A stretch of 64,000 nucleotides of DNA from Cellulosilyticum sp. (GTDB lineage: Bacteria > Bacillota > Clostridia > Lachnospirales > Cellulosilyticaceae), in NCBI GenBank assembly GCA_015058045.1, contig SVDC01000010.1:1-64000 (forward strand), in the 5' to 3' direction. Shown here piece by piece: positions 19,201 to 26,407 of this stretch (position 1 is the first letter of the stretch; every line of letters starts with the position of its first letter). Made by a program: the position numbers and the translations under genes. Below the pieces are notes generated by a model that saw nothing but the letters and a program-made list of their open reading frames with translations, was not told the origin of the DNA and did no database searches.

Positions 19201-19661
19201 AAAAGTAATAGTCTCCCCCCTTGTCTAACACCTGATGCCCCATTAATACCATCTGCAATATGAAGTTCCGGTGAAAGCCAAGAAGCAATACTTGGATGAA
19301 GTCTTGTGCGATTTTGTAGCATACTTCCAATCCCTGCTTCTGAAAGCAGGACAAGTTCATTTAATGGGTCCAGTCCTATCCCTTTATATTTCTTATTTTT
19401 ATCTTGCTCATTGGTTTCAAAAGCTAAGAAATCTATATTGGCTGGTTTATCTAAACGCTTCTTAGTCATAGGATCCATTGGTAAATTAAAACGTCTGTTA
19501 ATTTGATATTTTAAACGAAGAAGTGCATCAATTCCTGTTCCACCAAGTCCAATAACAAGCATAGGGTTATCTATGGTATCTACCCTAATCTTCTTACTAA
19601 CAATACCTCCACCCTGCTGAATATCTAACTGTTGAATATGATCTCTAATAATTGGTTTCAT
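16275..19661 (-). CDS. Tubulin/FtsZ-like GTPase (Tubulin_2 family)
   Basis: This 1128-aa protein has an N-terminal tubulin-type nucleotide-binding fold. T1-like GLGGTG lies at 38-43, and the tubulin signature GLSGGTGSG at 186-194 is the phosphate-binding T4 loop. Tubulins and FtsZ are about 380-450 aa, so this protein carries about 600 extra residues. These include helical, coiled-coil-like stretches (about 480-640 and 950-1128). It has no membrane segment and should be cytoplasmic. It may polymerise with GTP, as tubulin relatives do, but key assembly residues such as the T7 catalytic acid cannot be placed by eye. It lies 9 bp after the VWA lipid-side gene in the same operon. Confidence 0.85.
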   Translation of the reverse strand: MKPIIRDHIQQLDIQQGGGIVSKKIRVDTIDNPMLVIGLGGTGIDALLRLKYQINRRFNLPMDPMTKKRLDKPANIDFLAFETNEQDKNKKYKGIGLDPLNELVLLSEAGIGSMLQNRTRLHPSIASWLSPELHIADGINGASGVRQGGRLLLFTKINQVVDAIQKKVKELQKGTDRKIYIFILTGLSGGTGSGCFLDIAYITRAILDLEAGGSGIDRSDIMGYLFTPDVNLANPSLSIHTQEYIKKNGYAALKELDYWMNIEERREHFKQEYGTRLSVDTGMPPFDLCHLISATDTEGKTIHNAYDYCMNVTAENITNFMASEDKQSGEEFAIHDYISNIETNIKQMREATLPANYKYNIIGASASILPIEEMTTYMAFRVFERIQGMFGAVPTEEEVGDMARRLGLDMDSVCRRFEQNVPEALPGFESREAFSYHNVIKTQAVNIDVELENNFLLKAREAFNHAAQQLPNELKESVFDEIKRLFVSPEFGPVYASNVLVNKEGFCLVKTIEANIVTLKEQLAKLPQQIDYQIENAIEKMQDARSAFISKEKKKNDYIDSKVSEYFLRADIEKFTKMIAAYEDLRMLLIERNNQFYAVFTEILNTLNGIFKKDGQILIQANESVDEKGNLTYHWNVVSVKDVAKHIDKVIDEYDASILVSEFTSMLLKEADQWINESEIDIISSISDFITDKFSDLISKTMEEFLVMKYGEEESLVELVEKQIATKLSRDAVPLFYLTNSSEFNFPYYAMVSVPANTPSIYKGLKNFQEKYPNSAAKFSLRQSKLTNRIFWVTTRNGVPLYAYGPLKAYEKLYEETIYTREGVGRHLVMSDKESWVSLPSPIPQGAWGDTYSNPRIEELMKEGKELFERGLGYHIIEKREDSGLNNQYILKRVVDFDLAAQIAQYAIDLSKPNFTSIQNALNDFEAQVANGLKGEKEIQSIMNSYSEELAFEGIMRYPLQKQILKEEIKKYEAMEAYIVQLKEVVEGAKEEEKNIENFVKSLYTKTLYKKGALYLYDKDEEEELYDPILNVMDINKYAEYELYKRFTALEGKLKSVMIRKSEKRVKALTQSEDITVLMERLDDILAVYGERREEIEDEVHEIVDGKQIYGFYRDILGYTKALKKKLS

Positions 19662-19670
19662 ATTTTCCTC

Positions 19671-21461
19671 CTATAATAAGTACTCTATTTGTATGGTTTT
19701 TCCAGTATCAGCTAGATTAATACTAAATCGGTCACCTTTTCTCACTTCTATACCTGTATCTGCTTTAACGATGCGTCCCGCTTTTTCTATGGCATAATTA
19801 GACCCATTAATCAGCATCACTTTATCTCCTGTCATAGCCTTTAATATAATCTGCTCCGATGCCGCTAGTTCTGGTGCAAACTGCAATAAGGCATGTAAAC
19901 TTACCTTTCCCTTAAATACATTAAGCTTCTTATATTGTGGAGGGGTAAGTTTTCCTGTTGTATTATCTTTAATCTCCACTACCATTTGCCCCACTAAAGG
20001 CCTTGTTGACTCCTTAACTACTTTTAAAACAACAATGATAATTGCTAGCACACCCAAAATACCTAAAGCAATGCCTATCCAAACTAATGGTAACTTGCCT
20101 TCCTCAGAATCCCCTGTTTTATCCAAAGGCGAAACTGGTGCTACACTAGAATTGGTTTGTGTCCCCCCTTTACCTACTGTAATCACAATAGGCGTACTTT
20201 GCCTTTTATAACTTGTATCCTCCACTAAAACTGAAAGCTCATAGCTACCTTCTTCTTGCAAACTGCAACTGCCTTTAAACTGCTGAGCATCCATTTGCAT
20301 ATCTAACGTTTCTTCTTTGCCAGAATCTACATTCTTAAAGATTAAACTTGCTTTACTACTTTGATAAAGCCCCTTATCATCAATAGGATTGCCTTGAAAA
20401 CTTAAGTAGGCATTGATATCTACTGAATCTCCCTTGGCAAACTGTGTATTTTGAAGTGGTTCTACTGTTACTTCAATATCATAGTTGTATATTAAATCAA
20501 TATTGATTTGGTCACCTGATGCACCTTTTACATAAAGCTTCCAGTCCCCTTCTACTGGTTTTGCAAGCTTCAAAAGGTAATAAGATTGAGACGTATGTAG
20601 TGTCACATCACTAGATGGAATGGTCTTACTGTTACCACTTGGATCTTCTAATCTAAATTCTATATTGCCACTTGCTGTAGCTGAAATATTAGCTTCTAAA
20701 ACATTATTATTTGGAATTTGAATCGTTACTTCTTCAAAATCACCTGTCCCTTGTAAGGTACCTAGCGTTTGAACCTTTAAATTGGAATGGGCTGCAAAAA
20801 TTTGAGTCAAAATATCGGGTAATTCATTTGGGTCTTTTGTTGAAAAGGCTAATGCCCCTGTTTCGTCTGATATGTTTTTAAGATAGGTTTCATTAAGTTT
20901 TCCATTGTCATTTAAGCCAATGGTATAAATAGGGTAGCCTACACTTTTAGCTTCATCTAACATCTTAGCTAAATCTGTATCTATTATTTGATTATTTCTT
21001 CCTGCCACACCACCTACTGCATTATTACCGTCAGTAAAGAGGATGATAAGTGGCTTATTACCTAGAGAGGTATCTCTATTATTTTGCATTTCAATGGCTT
21101 TACCAAGACCAGCTGTAATATCCGTATACTCTAAATCTCTTGTAAGACCATCTACAAAGCCTTTAATATGCTCTTTATCCTGTTGATTTTCTACTGTTGT
21201 CATAGGATAAATAGCATTTACCTGCGCACCATAGGTGACCAGTCCTACCTGATTACCTGTCGCCCCTAGCATATCTACAAATAATTTAACGCCTTCTAAG
21301 CCTAGTTTATTGGGATCTGTTTCCTTCATGGAGCCACTAGCATCCATTACTAAAACAGCATCTAACTTGCTATTTCCAGTAGTTGCAAACAAACTTATCT
21401 GCATACAAAATATCATAAAGATTAGTATCAACATCCTAACACTCAATTGTTTTATTTTCAT
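19671..21461 (-). CDS. Exported VWA-domain protein with one transmembrane helix and cytoplasmic tail
   Basis: From the chosen start it has 596 aa. The ATG at 21461 has GGAGG eight bases upstream; an ATG at 21476 overlaps the previous stop codon but has no site of its own. Layout: a signal peptide (about 1-27), a VWA domain with MIDAS DASGSM (40-45), beta-sandwich domains (about 230-440), one transmembrane helix (about 459-483) and a C-terminal cytoplasmic domain of about 113 residues, beta-rich and possibly FHA-like. The protein could bind a ligand outside and signal through the tail to the tubulin-like GTPase encoded next. Confidence 0.85.
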   Translation of the reverse strand: MKIKQLSVRMLILIFMIFCMQISLFATTGNSKLDAVLVMDASGSMKETDPNKLGLEGVKLFVDMLGATGNQVGLVTYGAQVNAIYPMTTVENQQDKEHIKGFVDGLTRDLEYTDITAGLGKAIEMQNNRDTSLGNKPLIILFTDGNNAVGGVAGRNNQIIDTDLAKMLDEAKSVGYPIYTIGLNDNGKLNETYLKNISDETGALAFSTKDPNELPDILTQIFAAHSNLKVQTLGTLQGTGDFEEVTIQIPNNNVLEANISATASGNIEFRLEDPSGNSKTIPSSDVTLHTSQSYYLLKLAKPVEGDWKLYVKGASGDQINIDLIYNYDIEVTVEPLQNTQFAKGDSVDINAYLSFQGNPIDDKGLYQSSKASLIFKNVDSGKEETLDMQMDAQQFKGSCSLQEEGSYELSVLVEDTSYKRQSTPIVITVGKGGTQTNSSVAPVSPLDKTGDSEEGKLPLVWIGIALGILGVLAIIIVVLKVVKESTRPLVGQMVVEIKDNTTGKLTPPQYKKLNVFKGKVSLHALLQFAPELAASEQIILKAMTGDKVMLINGSNYAIEKAGRIVKADTGIEVRKGDRFSINLADTGKTIQIEYLL

Positions 21462-21475
21462 TATGACTTCCTCCA

Positions 21476-22423
21476 TTATGTATCCATTTTAGATGACTTT
21501 AAATATCTTTCAAATCGCTCATCATTTCCTACAAGCATTTCTACTTCTTCCATAAGCTGAATCCTTAGATTTTCATCCTTAATCCCTGATTGCAATTTAC
21601 ATAGCCTTAATAACCGCTCCTTTGAAAAATAACTTAAATACCCCTGCATCTCCCCTGCATATTTGTTTAATAAGAACTTCGATTTTAAAGCTCCTTCTAA
21701 AATACTTGCCATGATTTTTTTACCCTTATGCTTCATTAATACTTGCTCTTTATATTGCACAATATAACTCAAGGTTGCATCATCGATCAGCGACTTTTTT
21801 AGCTTAGACACTTCATAAATATAATCAATCAAATAAGTATTACATTCTTCCTGTAATAAAGTTTTTAACTCTAATGGCATATCACTTCTTAGCTTAAAAT
21901 GCCTTAAACAAATAAGCTTATAAATTCTAACTTCCTCCGTATCCATAAGCTTTCCTAAATAACGAAAACGATCATAGGCATCTACAGGATTACCTGCTTC
22001 CACATCTTGAATCGCCATACTCATTTGCTGTCCTAAATCCACTTTAATCTGATCAATATGCTCTTCCATAAATCGTTCTACTTCCTTTAAGCATAACTCT
22101 TTTTGATATTTCTTATGAATGAGTAGATTAAGTCCCAAACAAGCTAATGTAAAGCACGTTGCCATAAAAACCAGCTTCCAGTCTTTTGCTAAAACTAAAA
22201 AAACAGCATAAAAACCTATGATTACTAGCTCTCTTATTAAAAGCTGTCTCCATATTTTCTTTGCTGTCATCTCTTCTAATGTGATTTCTGCTATTTGATT
22301 ACATTTTATACAAGGTTTATTTCCTAAATTAAAACTACCACAACGCTTACAACAGGTTAGATAATCCATCTCATAAGGAAATACGGGTAACTCTTTAAAA
22401 TGAACAATTAATTGCTCTGTCAT
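21476..22423 (-). CDS. Zinc-ribbon membrane protein of unknown function
   Basis: The protein has 315 aa. A four-cysteine zinc ribbon lies near the N-terminus (Cys24/25, Cys28, Cys38, Cys41). Two adjacent transmembrane helices (about 62-80 and 84-102) form a hairpin, and a long soluble helical C-terminal domain (about 105-315) should be cytoplasmic. I recognise no family. Its stop codon overlaps an upstream ATG of the surface VWA gene by one base (TAATG), so the two are translationally close. It also follows the 47-aa membrane ORF by 4 bp. Confidence 0.75.
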   Translation of the reverse strand: MTEQLIVHFKELPVFPYEMDYLTCCKRCGSFNLGNKPCIKCNQIAEITLEEMTAKKIWRQLLIRELVIIGFYAVFLVLAKDWKLVFMATCFTLACLGLNLLIHKKYQKELCLKEVERFMEEHIDQIKVDLGQQMSMAIQDVEAGNPVDAYDRFRYLGKLMDTEEVRIYKLICLRHFKLRSDMPLELKTLLQEECNTYLIDYIYEVSKLKKSLIDDATLSYIVQYKEQVLMKHKGKKIMASILEGALKSKFLLNKYAGEMQGYLSYFSKERLLRLCKLQSGIKDENLRIQLMEEVEMLVGNDERFERYLKSSKMDT

Positions 22424-22427
22424 TTCT

Positions 22428-22571
22428 CTACTCCTTTAACAGTTCTAGAAGTTTCTCATTGATTGCTTGTTTTCCTTTGTTATGCCTTTTACAAATGATA
22501 CATACAGCTAAATACTGTACTACAACCAAACTCATTGCTCCAACTATCACGAACATCCATATCTTAGGCAT
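22428..22571 (-). CDS. Small single-helix membrane protein, first gene of the tubulin/GTPase operon
   Basis: This is a 47-aa ORF with start ATG at 22571 and stop TAG at 22428, preceded by AGAGGTG four bases before the ATG. It begins MPKIWMFVIVGAMS, and one hydrophobic helix spans about residues 5-27. A basic segment (KRHNKGK) follows and it ends LLELLKE. Its end carries the GGAG that serves the next gene, 4 bp away. The tight coupling and good start make it real. It may be a membrane subunit or regulator of the complex. No family is recognised. Confidence 0.75.
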   Translation of the reverse strand: MPKIWMFVIVGAMSLVVVQYLAVCIICKRHNKGKQAINEKLLELLKE

Positions 22572-22699
22572 CTTTCACCTCTATCTATTTTTAATTCATC
22601 CTATTTTAGTGCTAAAACCAATATGAATCTTATAGCTTAAAATCTGAGTAGATTTACTTTAATAAATTATAAATGTAGATTTATGATAACCTCGAGTTT

Positions 22700-22728
22700 A
22701 TTATACCTGTTGCATTTTTTCTTTACAA
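22700..22728 (-). promoter_or_regulatory. Predicted promoter of the nine-gene tubulin/GTPase operon
   Basis: TTGTAA and TATAAT are 17 bp apart. The start would be near 22693, about 122 nt before the 47-aa ORF. The leader contains a nine-base direct repeat, GTAGATTTA in plus-strand sense, at 22648-22656 and 22675-22683, 27 bp apart. The repeat could be an operator. Confidence 0.6.
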
Positions 22729-22848
22729 TTAATTACCTCTTTAATTATATTAAGTTTTCTTAACATTTAGTTTATAATCTTTCATTTCTATTATACTCTA
22801 TAACAAAATAGCCTTTTAAACTTTATCTTTTCTTTAGCATCTAGAAGC

Positions 22849-22886
22849 AAAAAAAGACATAGAATCCTCGATCCTATGTCTTTTTA
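22849..22886 (-). terminator. Terminator of the nitrilase-family gene
   Basis: A stem (AAAGACATAGGAT paired with its near-complement) with T-runs on both sides lies 63 bp past the amidohydrolase stop codon. Confidence 0.8.
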
Positions 22887-22948
22887 CATTCTCTTTTCTT
22901 CTATTATGAACTTTCTTATATCTAGGCATCAACTAGCCTACTATCTAC

Positions 22949-23827
22949 TTATTCCTCTACTAGGGATTGATACCATTTCATATAAACTTCAGGTCTAAAA
23001 TCTGCTCTTTTAAGAAGCGGATTCTCTTCAAACACCCCTCTATGGGCTAGGCTTAAATCAATGGTTGTCATATAGATTTCTTGTTCTATTCCTCTTTCAT
23101 CTCCAAAAGGATAGCCCGCATAATAATAAACATCCTGCATTTTTTGAGAAGGCCCTATAATACTGCTCCCGCCCCAAAAATCATTGACCAAATCTTTCCC
23201 GCACAAATTAGCTGTTGCCACATAAACACCATTCATTAACACTGTACTCTCAAGCGTTGTTTTCCCTTTTACAAAACCCCTACTCTTGGCATATGCCGTT
23301 ACATTAATTATGAGCCTAGCACTTTTGGCCGCATAATAGCGTGCTAATTCTGGAAAAGAATAAATGTCGTAGCAAATACAAATACCCACTTTCCCCCAAG
23401 GTGTATCTATTAAACAAGGCTGATCTCCAGCTGTCGCCCAATTAGGTTCATTTAAAGCTAAATGAATTTTTCGATACGTTTCATATGTTCCATCCGGTTT
23501 GATAATCCACGCTGAATTATAAACCGCTTTCTCAGATAACTCTGGCATCCCTATTACTGCATAAATACCATACTGCTTAGCTACGCTCGATAGCTCCTTA
23601 ATCCGCTGACCTTCTATGGTTTCTGCATTTAACACTTGCATTTTTTCTTGCTTATGTACTGTCACATCATCATCATATCCTGTTAAACATAGCTCTGGAA
23701 AGATGACCATTTCTGCGCCACGTTTACTCGCACATGCCATATACCCTTTTATTCTCTCTAGGTTATATGCCACATCTCCCCACTTAGCTCTAAAATTGAC
23801 AACTGCTAAATTGAGTATAGATTGCAC
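22949..23827 (-). CDS. Carbon-nitrogen hydrolase (nitrilase superfamily)
   Basis: This 292-aa cytoplasmic protein has the Glu-Lys-Cys triad of the family: Glu45 (FPELCLTGY), Lys120 (TYRKIHL) and Cys152 (GICICYD). Such enzymes cleave amide or carbamoyl C-N bonds. The length matches N-carbamoylputrescine amidase and omega-amidase types, but the substrate cannot be decided here. It is transcribed alone, between the tubulin operon and the 5S/tRNA-Gly unit. Confidence 0.9.
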   Translation of the reverse strand: MQSILNLAVVNFRAKWGDVAYNLERIKGYMACASKRGAEMVIFPELCLTGYDDDVTVHKQEKMQVLNAETIEGQRIKELSSVAKQYGIYAVIGMPELSEKAVYNSAWIIKPDGTYETYRKIHLALNEPNWATAGDQPCLIDTPWGKVGICICYDIYSFPELARYYAAKSARLIINVTAYAKSRGFVKGKTTLESTVLMNGVYVATANLCGKDLVNDFWGGSSIIGPSQKMQDVYYYAGYPFGDERGIEQEIYMTTIDLSLAHRGVFEENPLLKRADFRPEVYMKWYQSLVEE

Positions 23828-23961
23828 CTATATCACTCCTGCCTTTTATATCTATCCTACTTATAATTTTTTCACTTATAGCAAGCCTATTAAAAGCATT
23901 ATAGGAGATCTCTTTTTTTCCTTCAACCATAGTGCATAGAATTTACTAGAATCTTTTTATT

Positions 23962-24045
23962 TTATCCACATATCTAAACTAAATTCACACCAAAAACAGT
24001 TTTATTGTGAGTAACTCCGTGAATAGATGTGTATTTTGTGGATAA
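23962..24045. promoter_or_regulatory. Two perfect inverted DnaA boxes in an intergenic region
   Basis: TTATCCACA occurs at 23962-23970 and its complement TGTGGATAA at 24037-24045. Both match the DnaA consensus exactly and point toward each other across 66 bp of AT-rich DNA. No dnaA, dnaN or other origin gene is in view, so this is more likely a DnaA-binding control site than the origin. The rest of 23828-24101 holds no gene I can see. Confidence 0.5.
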
Positions 24046-24101
24046 TTTAATTCATCATAGTGTTTTTTAATTGTTATATATTTATTTAATCTGTGCAAAT
24101 C

Positions 24102-24136
24102 GAAAAAGCTCCATAAGCAATTTGCTTATGGAGCTT
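24102..24136 (-). terminator. Terminator of the 5S-tRNA-Gly(UCC) unit
   Basis: A 14-bp stem (AGCTCCATAAGCAA and complement) is followed by five T on the minus strand, just past the tRNA. Confidence 0.9.
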
Positions 24137-24142
24137 AGGTAG

Positions 24143-24213
24143 AGCGGGTGATGGGAATCGAACCCACGTAGTCAGCTTGGAAGGCTGAAGTTCTACCATT
24201 GAACTACACCCGC
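24143..24213 (-). tRNA. tRNA-Gly (UCC anticodon)
   Basis: This is a 71-nt cloverleaf with acceptor GCGGGTG/CACCCGC, anticodon loop CTTCCAA and T-loop TTCGATT. CCA is not encoded. It follows the 5S gene by only 5 nt, so the two are one transcript. Confidence 0.95.
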
Positions 24214-24218
24214 ATAAA

Positions 24219-24335
24219 TTTGGCAACCACTTACTCTCCCAGTCAGTCTCCCAACAAGTACCATCAGCCGCTTAGGTCTTAACCTGCGTGTTCGGGATGG
24301 AAACGGGTGTTTCCCCTAAGCGCATCGTCACCAAA
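24219..24335 (-). rRNA. rrf: 5S ribosomal RNA (copy 1)
   Basis: About 117 nt, with the conserved 5S blocks GGTGACGATGCGC, CCCGAACACG, GGTTAAG and GGGAG. No 23S sequence lies upstream; a promoter lies 33 nt beyond. The unit is a stand-alone 5S-tRNA-Gly operon. Confidence 0.95.
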
Positions 24336-24367
24336 AATATTCTGTAGTTGTCTCAACCACATGAATC

Positions 24368-24396
24368 ATAATACACTATAAAATGTCCTCCGTCAA
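24368..24396 (-). promoter_or_regulatory. Promoter of the 5S-tRNA-Gly(UCC) unit
   Basis: TTGACG and TATTAT are 17 bp apart. The predicted start is near 24361, exactly where an 8-bp stem-loop begins (24343-24361). The same arrangement occurs at the other two 5S units. Confidence 0.75.
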
Positions 24397-24521
24397 CTAC
24401 TTTTTTGTTCTTTTCTTAAATTCCTTCCAAAACACCCACTTATAAACTGTTTCATCGGTACACTGATTATTCAATGGCACTTCACTAAATATATTTAAAG
24501 ATCATTTAAGTACTCTTATTT

Positions 24522-25580
24522 TTAAATATATACTGGCATTGGATCTTTAATAGCTGAATTTTCCATACTATGCACCTTAACATCATCAAAAAAATTAAGT
24601 CTATAAATAAGAATCCTTACTTCTTCTCCTATTTTAAATTCTTGTTCATCCAAGTTTCTGTATGCTGTAAGTAAGATTTCTCCTACTCTAACTTTTAATT
24701 CAGTATTACTTCCTCTAAAAAATATTTGTTCTACAATTCCTTTCTCAGAACCATAAATCGAACCAACTTCTTCAGCCGTCTTCCCTACTTTTATAAATTC
24801 TGGTCTTATAATAGCTTTGCTATTTTTAACTTTATCAAAGCCTTTTAATCTTCCATAATCTTCAATCACACAAGGTTCTCCTAAAAATTGAGCCACATAA
24901 GGCGTCTGAGGATTTATATATATATCAGCTGGTGTACCGATTTGTTCAACTTTCCCTTGATACGTAATAATAATTTCATCGGCAACCTCAATAGCCTCAT
25001 TTTGATCATGGGTTACAAATATACTTGTTATACCAAGCTTATCAATCATTTCCCTAAGCCACCCTCTAAGCTCTTTTCTAACTTTCGCATCAATAGCAGC
25101 AAATGGTTCATCTAAAAGCAAAAGTTGTGGATTAGGAGCTAATGCTCTTGCAAACGCTACTCTTTGTTTCTGCCCTCCTGAAAGCTGGTGTGGGTATCTT
25201 TTTTCAAAACCTTCAAGTCCAATCAATTTTATAAGTTCTATTACTCTTTCATTGATCTCACCTTTATTTACCTTATTAATTTTAAGCCCAAAAGCAATAT
25301 TTTCAAAAACAGTCATGTGCCTAAAAAGTGCATAGTTTTGAAAAACGAAACCTATTCCTCTCTTTCCTGCTTCAATATTATTAACCCGCTTACCATCTAT
25401 TATAATATCTCCACTATCAGGTGTTTCAAGTCCAGCAATCATTCTTAGAATAGTTGTTTTACCACTTCCACTTGCACCTAAAAGTCCAATTAGTTTTCCC
25501 TTTTCAATACCAAAACTAACATTATCTATTGCTTTAAATGCTTTAAAACTTTTATTGATATTTTTTAATTCAACATACAT
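24522..25580 (-). CDS. cysA: Sulfate/thiosulfate ABC transporter ATP-binding protein CysA
   Basis: The protein has 352 aa. Its ATPase domain has Walker A GASGSGKTT (35-43), the LSGGQKQR signature, Walker B LLLLDEP and the H-loop THDQNEA. A C-terminal TOBE-type regulatory domain follows. It powers sulfate import through CysT and CysW, whose genes precede it on the same strand; cysW ends immediately before the cysA start. Neighbouring APS reductase and sulfite reductase genes confirm sulfate as the likely substrate. Confidence 0.93.
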   Translation of the reverse strand: MYVELKNINKSFKAFKAIDNVSFGIEKGKLIGLLGASGSGKTTILRMIAGLETPDSGDIIIDGKRVNNIEAGKRGIGFVFQNYALFRHMTVFENIAFGLKINKVNKGEINERVIELIKLIGLEGFEKRYPHQLSGGQKQRVAFARALAPNPQLLLLDEPFAAIDAKVRKELRGWLREMIDKLGITSIFVTHDQNEAIEVADEIIITYQGKVEQIGTPADIYINPQTPYVAQFLGEPCVIEDYGRLKGFDKVKNSKAIIRPEFIKVGKTAEEVGSIYGSEKGIVEQIFFRGSNTELKVRVGEILLTAYRNLDEQEFKIGEEVRILIYRLNFFDDVKVHSMENSAIKDPMPVYI

Positions 25581-26396
25581 TTATTCCGACTCCCTCCTGC
25601 TCCTGTATTCAATTATATTTCTAAGGATAAGAATTACTATTGCCATTATCACTAATATGGAGGCTACACCAAAGGCCTCTGTTGCTTTAAATTCATTGTA
25701 TAAAATTTCAACATGTAAAGGCAGCGTATTTGTCTTTCCTCTTATACTTCCTGATACAACTGAAACTGCGCCAAATTCTCCCATTGCCCTTGCTGCACAT
25801 AATATAATGCCATAGATTAAAGCCCACTTGATTTTAGGTAAGGTCACCTTAAAAAATATGGTAAATCCGTTAGCTCCCATCATTGCAGCCGCTTCTTCTT
25901 CTTCATTACCTTGCGAATTCATAAGTGGGATAATCTCTCTTGCTACAAAAGGAAATGTTACAAATAATGTAGCAAGTACTATACCTGGCGTAGCAAATAC
26001 AATTTTTATATGATGTGCTTGAAGAAATGGATGTAAAAAACCAATTCTACCAAATGTCATTATAAATATCAGACCTGCTATAATGGGAGAGATTGCAAAA
26101 GGTAAGTCAATAATTGTTGTAAGTGCATTTTTAAATCTGAAATTAAATTTTGTAATTGCCCAAGCTGCAAATAGGCCAAATATTGTATTTAATACTGTAG
26201 CAATAATTGTAGCCGTTAATGTAAGACCTAGTGCTTTTTGCGTATAATAATCGGTAATGGTTGATCTATAAGTAACCCACCCCTCTTCAAGGCATTTAAT
26301 CAATACAACAGCGAGTGGAAGAACAAGCATAACAAATACAAATGCCAAACTAACAAACAATAATAAACACTTTACAAAATGACTTTTCTTATTCAT
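25581..26396 (-). CDS. cysW: Sulfate ABC transporter permease CysW
   Basis: This 271-aa inner-membrane permease has about six transmembrane helices. The cytoplasmic EAA loop (EEEAAAMMGANGFTIF, then the PKIKWALIYG segment) couples to the ATPase. It pairs with CysT, encoded 11 bp upstream. The EFGAVSVVSG segment is typical of CysW/CysT permeases. Confidence 0.93.
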   Translation of the reverse strand: MNKKSHFVKCLLLFVSLAFVFVMLVLPLAVVLIKCLEEGWVTYRSTITDYYTQKALGLTLTATIIATVLNTIFGLFAAWAITKFNFRFKNALTTIIDLPFAISPIIAGLIFIMTFGRIGFLHPFLQAHHIKIVFATPGIVLATLFVTFPFVAREIIPLMNSQGNEEEEAAAMMGANGFTIFFKVTLPKIKWALIYGIILCAARAMGEFGAVSVVSGSIRGKTNTLPLHVEILYNEFKATEAFGVASILVIMAIVILILRNIIEYRSRRESE

Positions 26397-26407
26397 AATT
26401 CCCCCTA

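Noticed and set aside
23828-24101. The DnaA-box intergenic region as a replication origin
   Set aside because: Only two boxes, no dnaA, dnaN or gidA nearby and no AT-rich repeat array; a control site is more likely.
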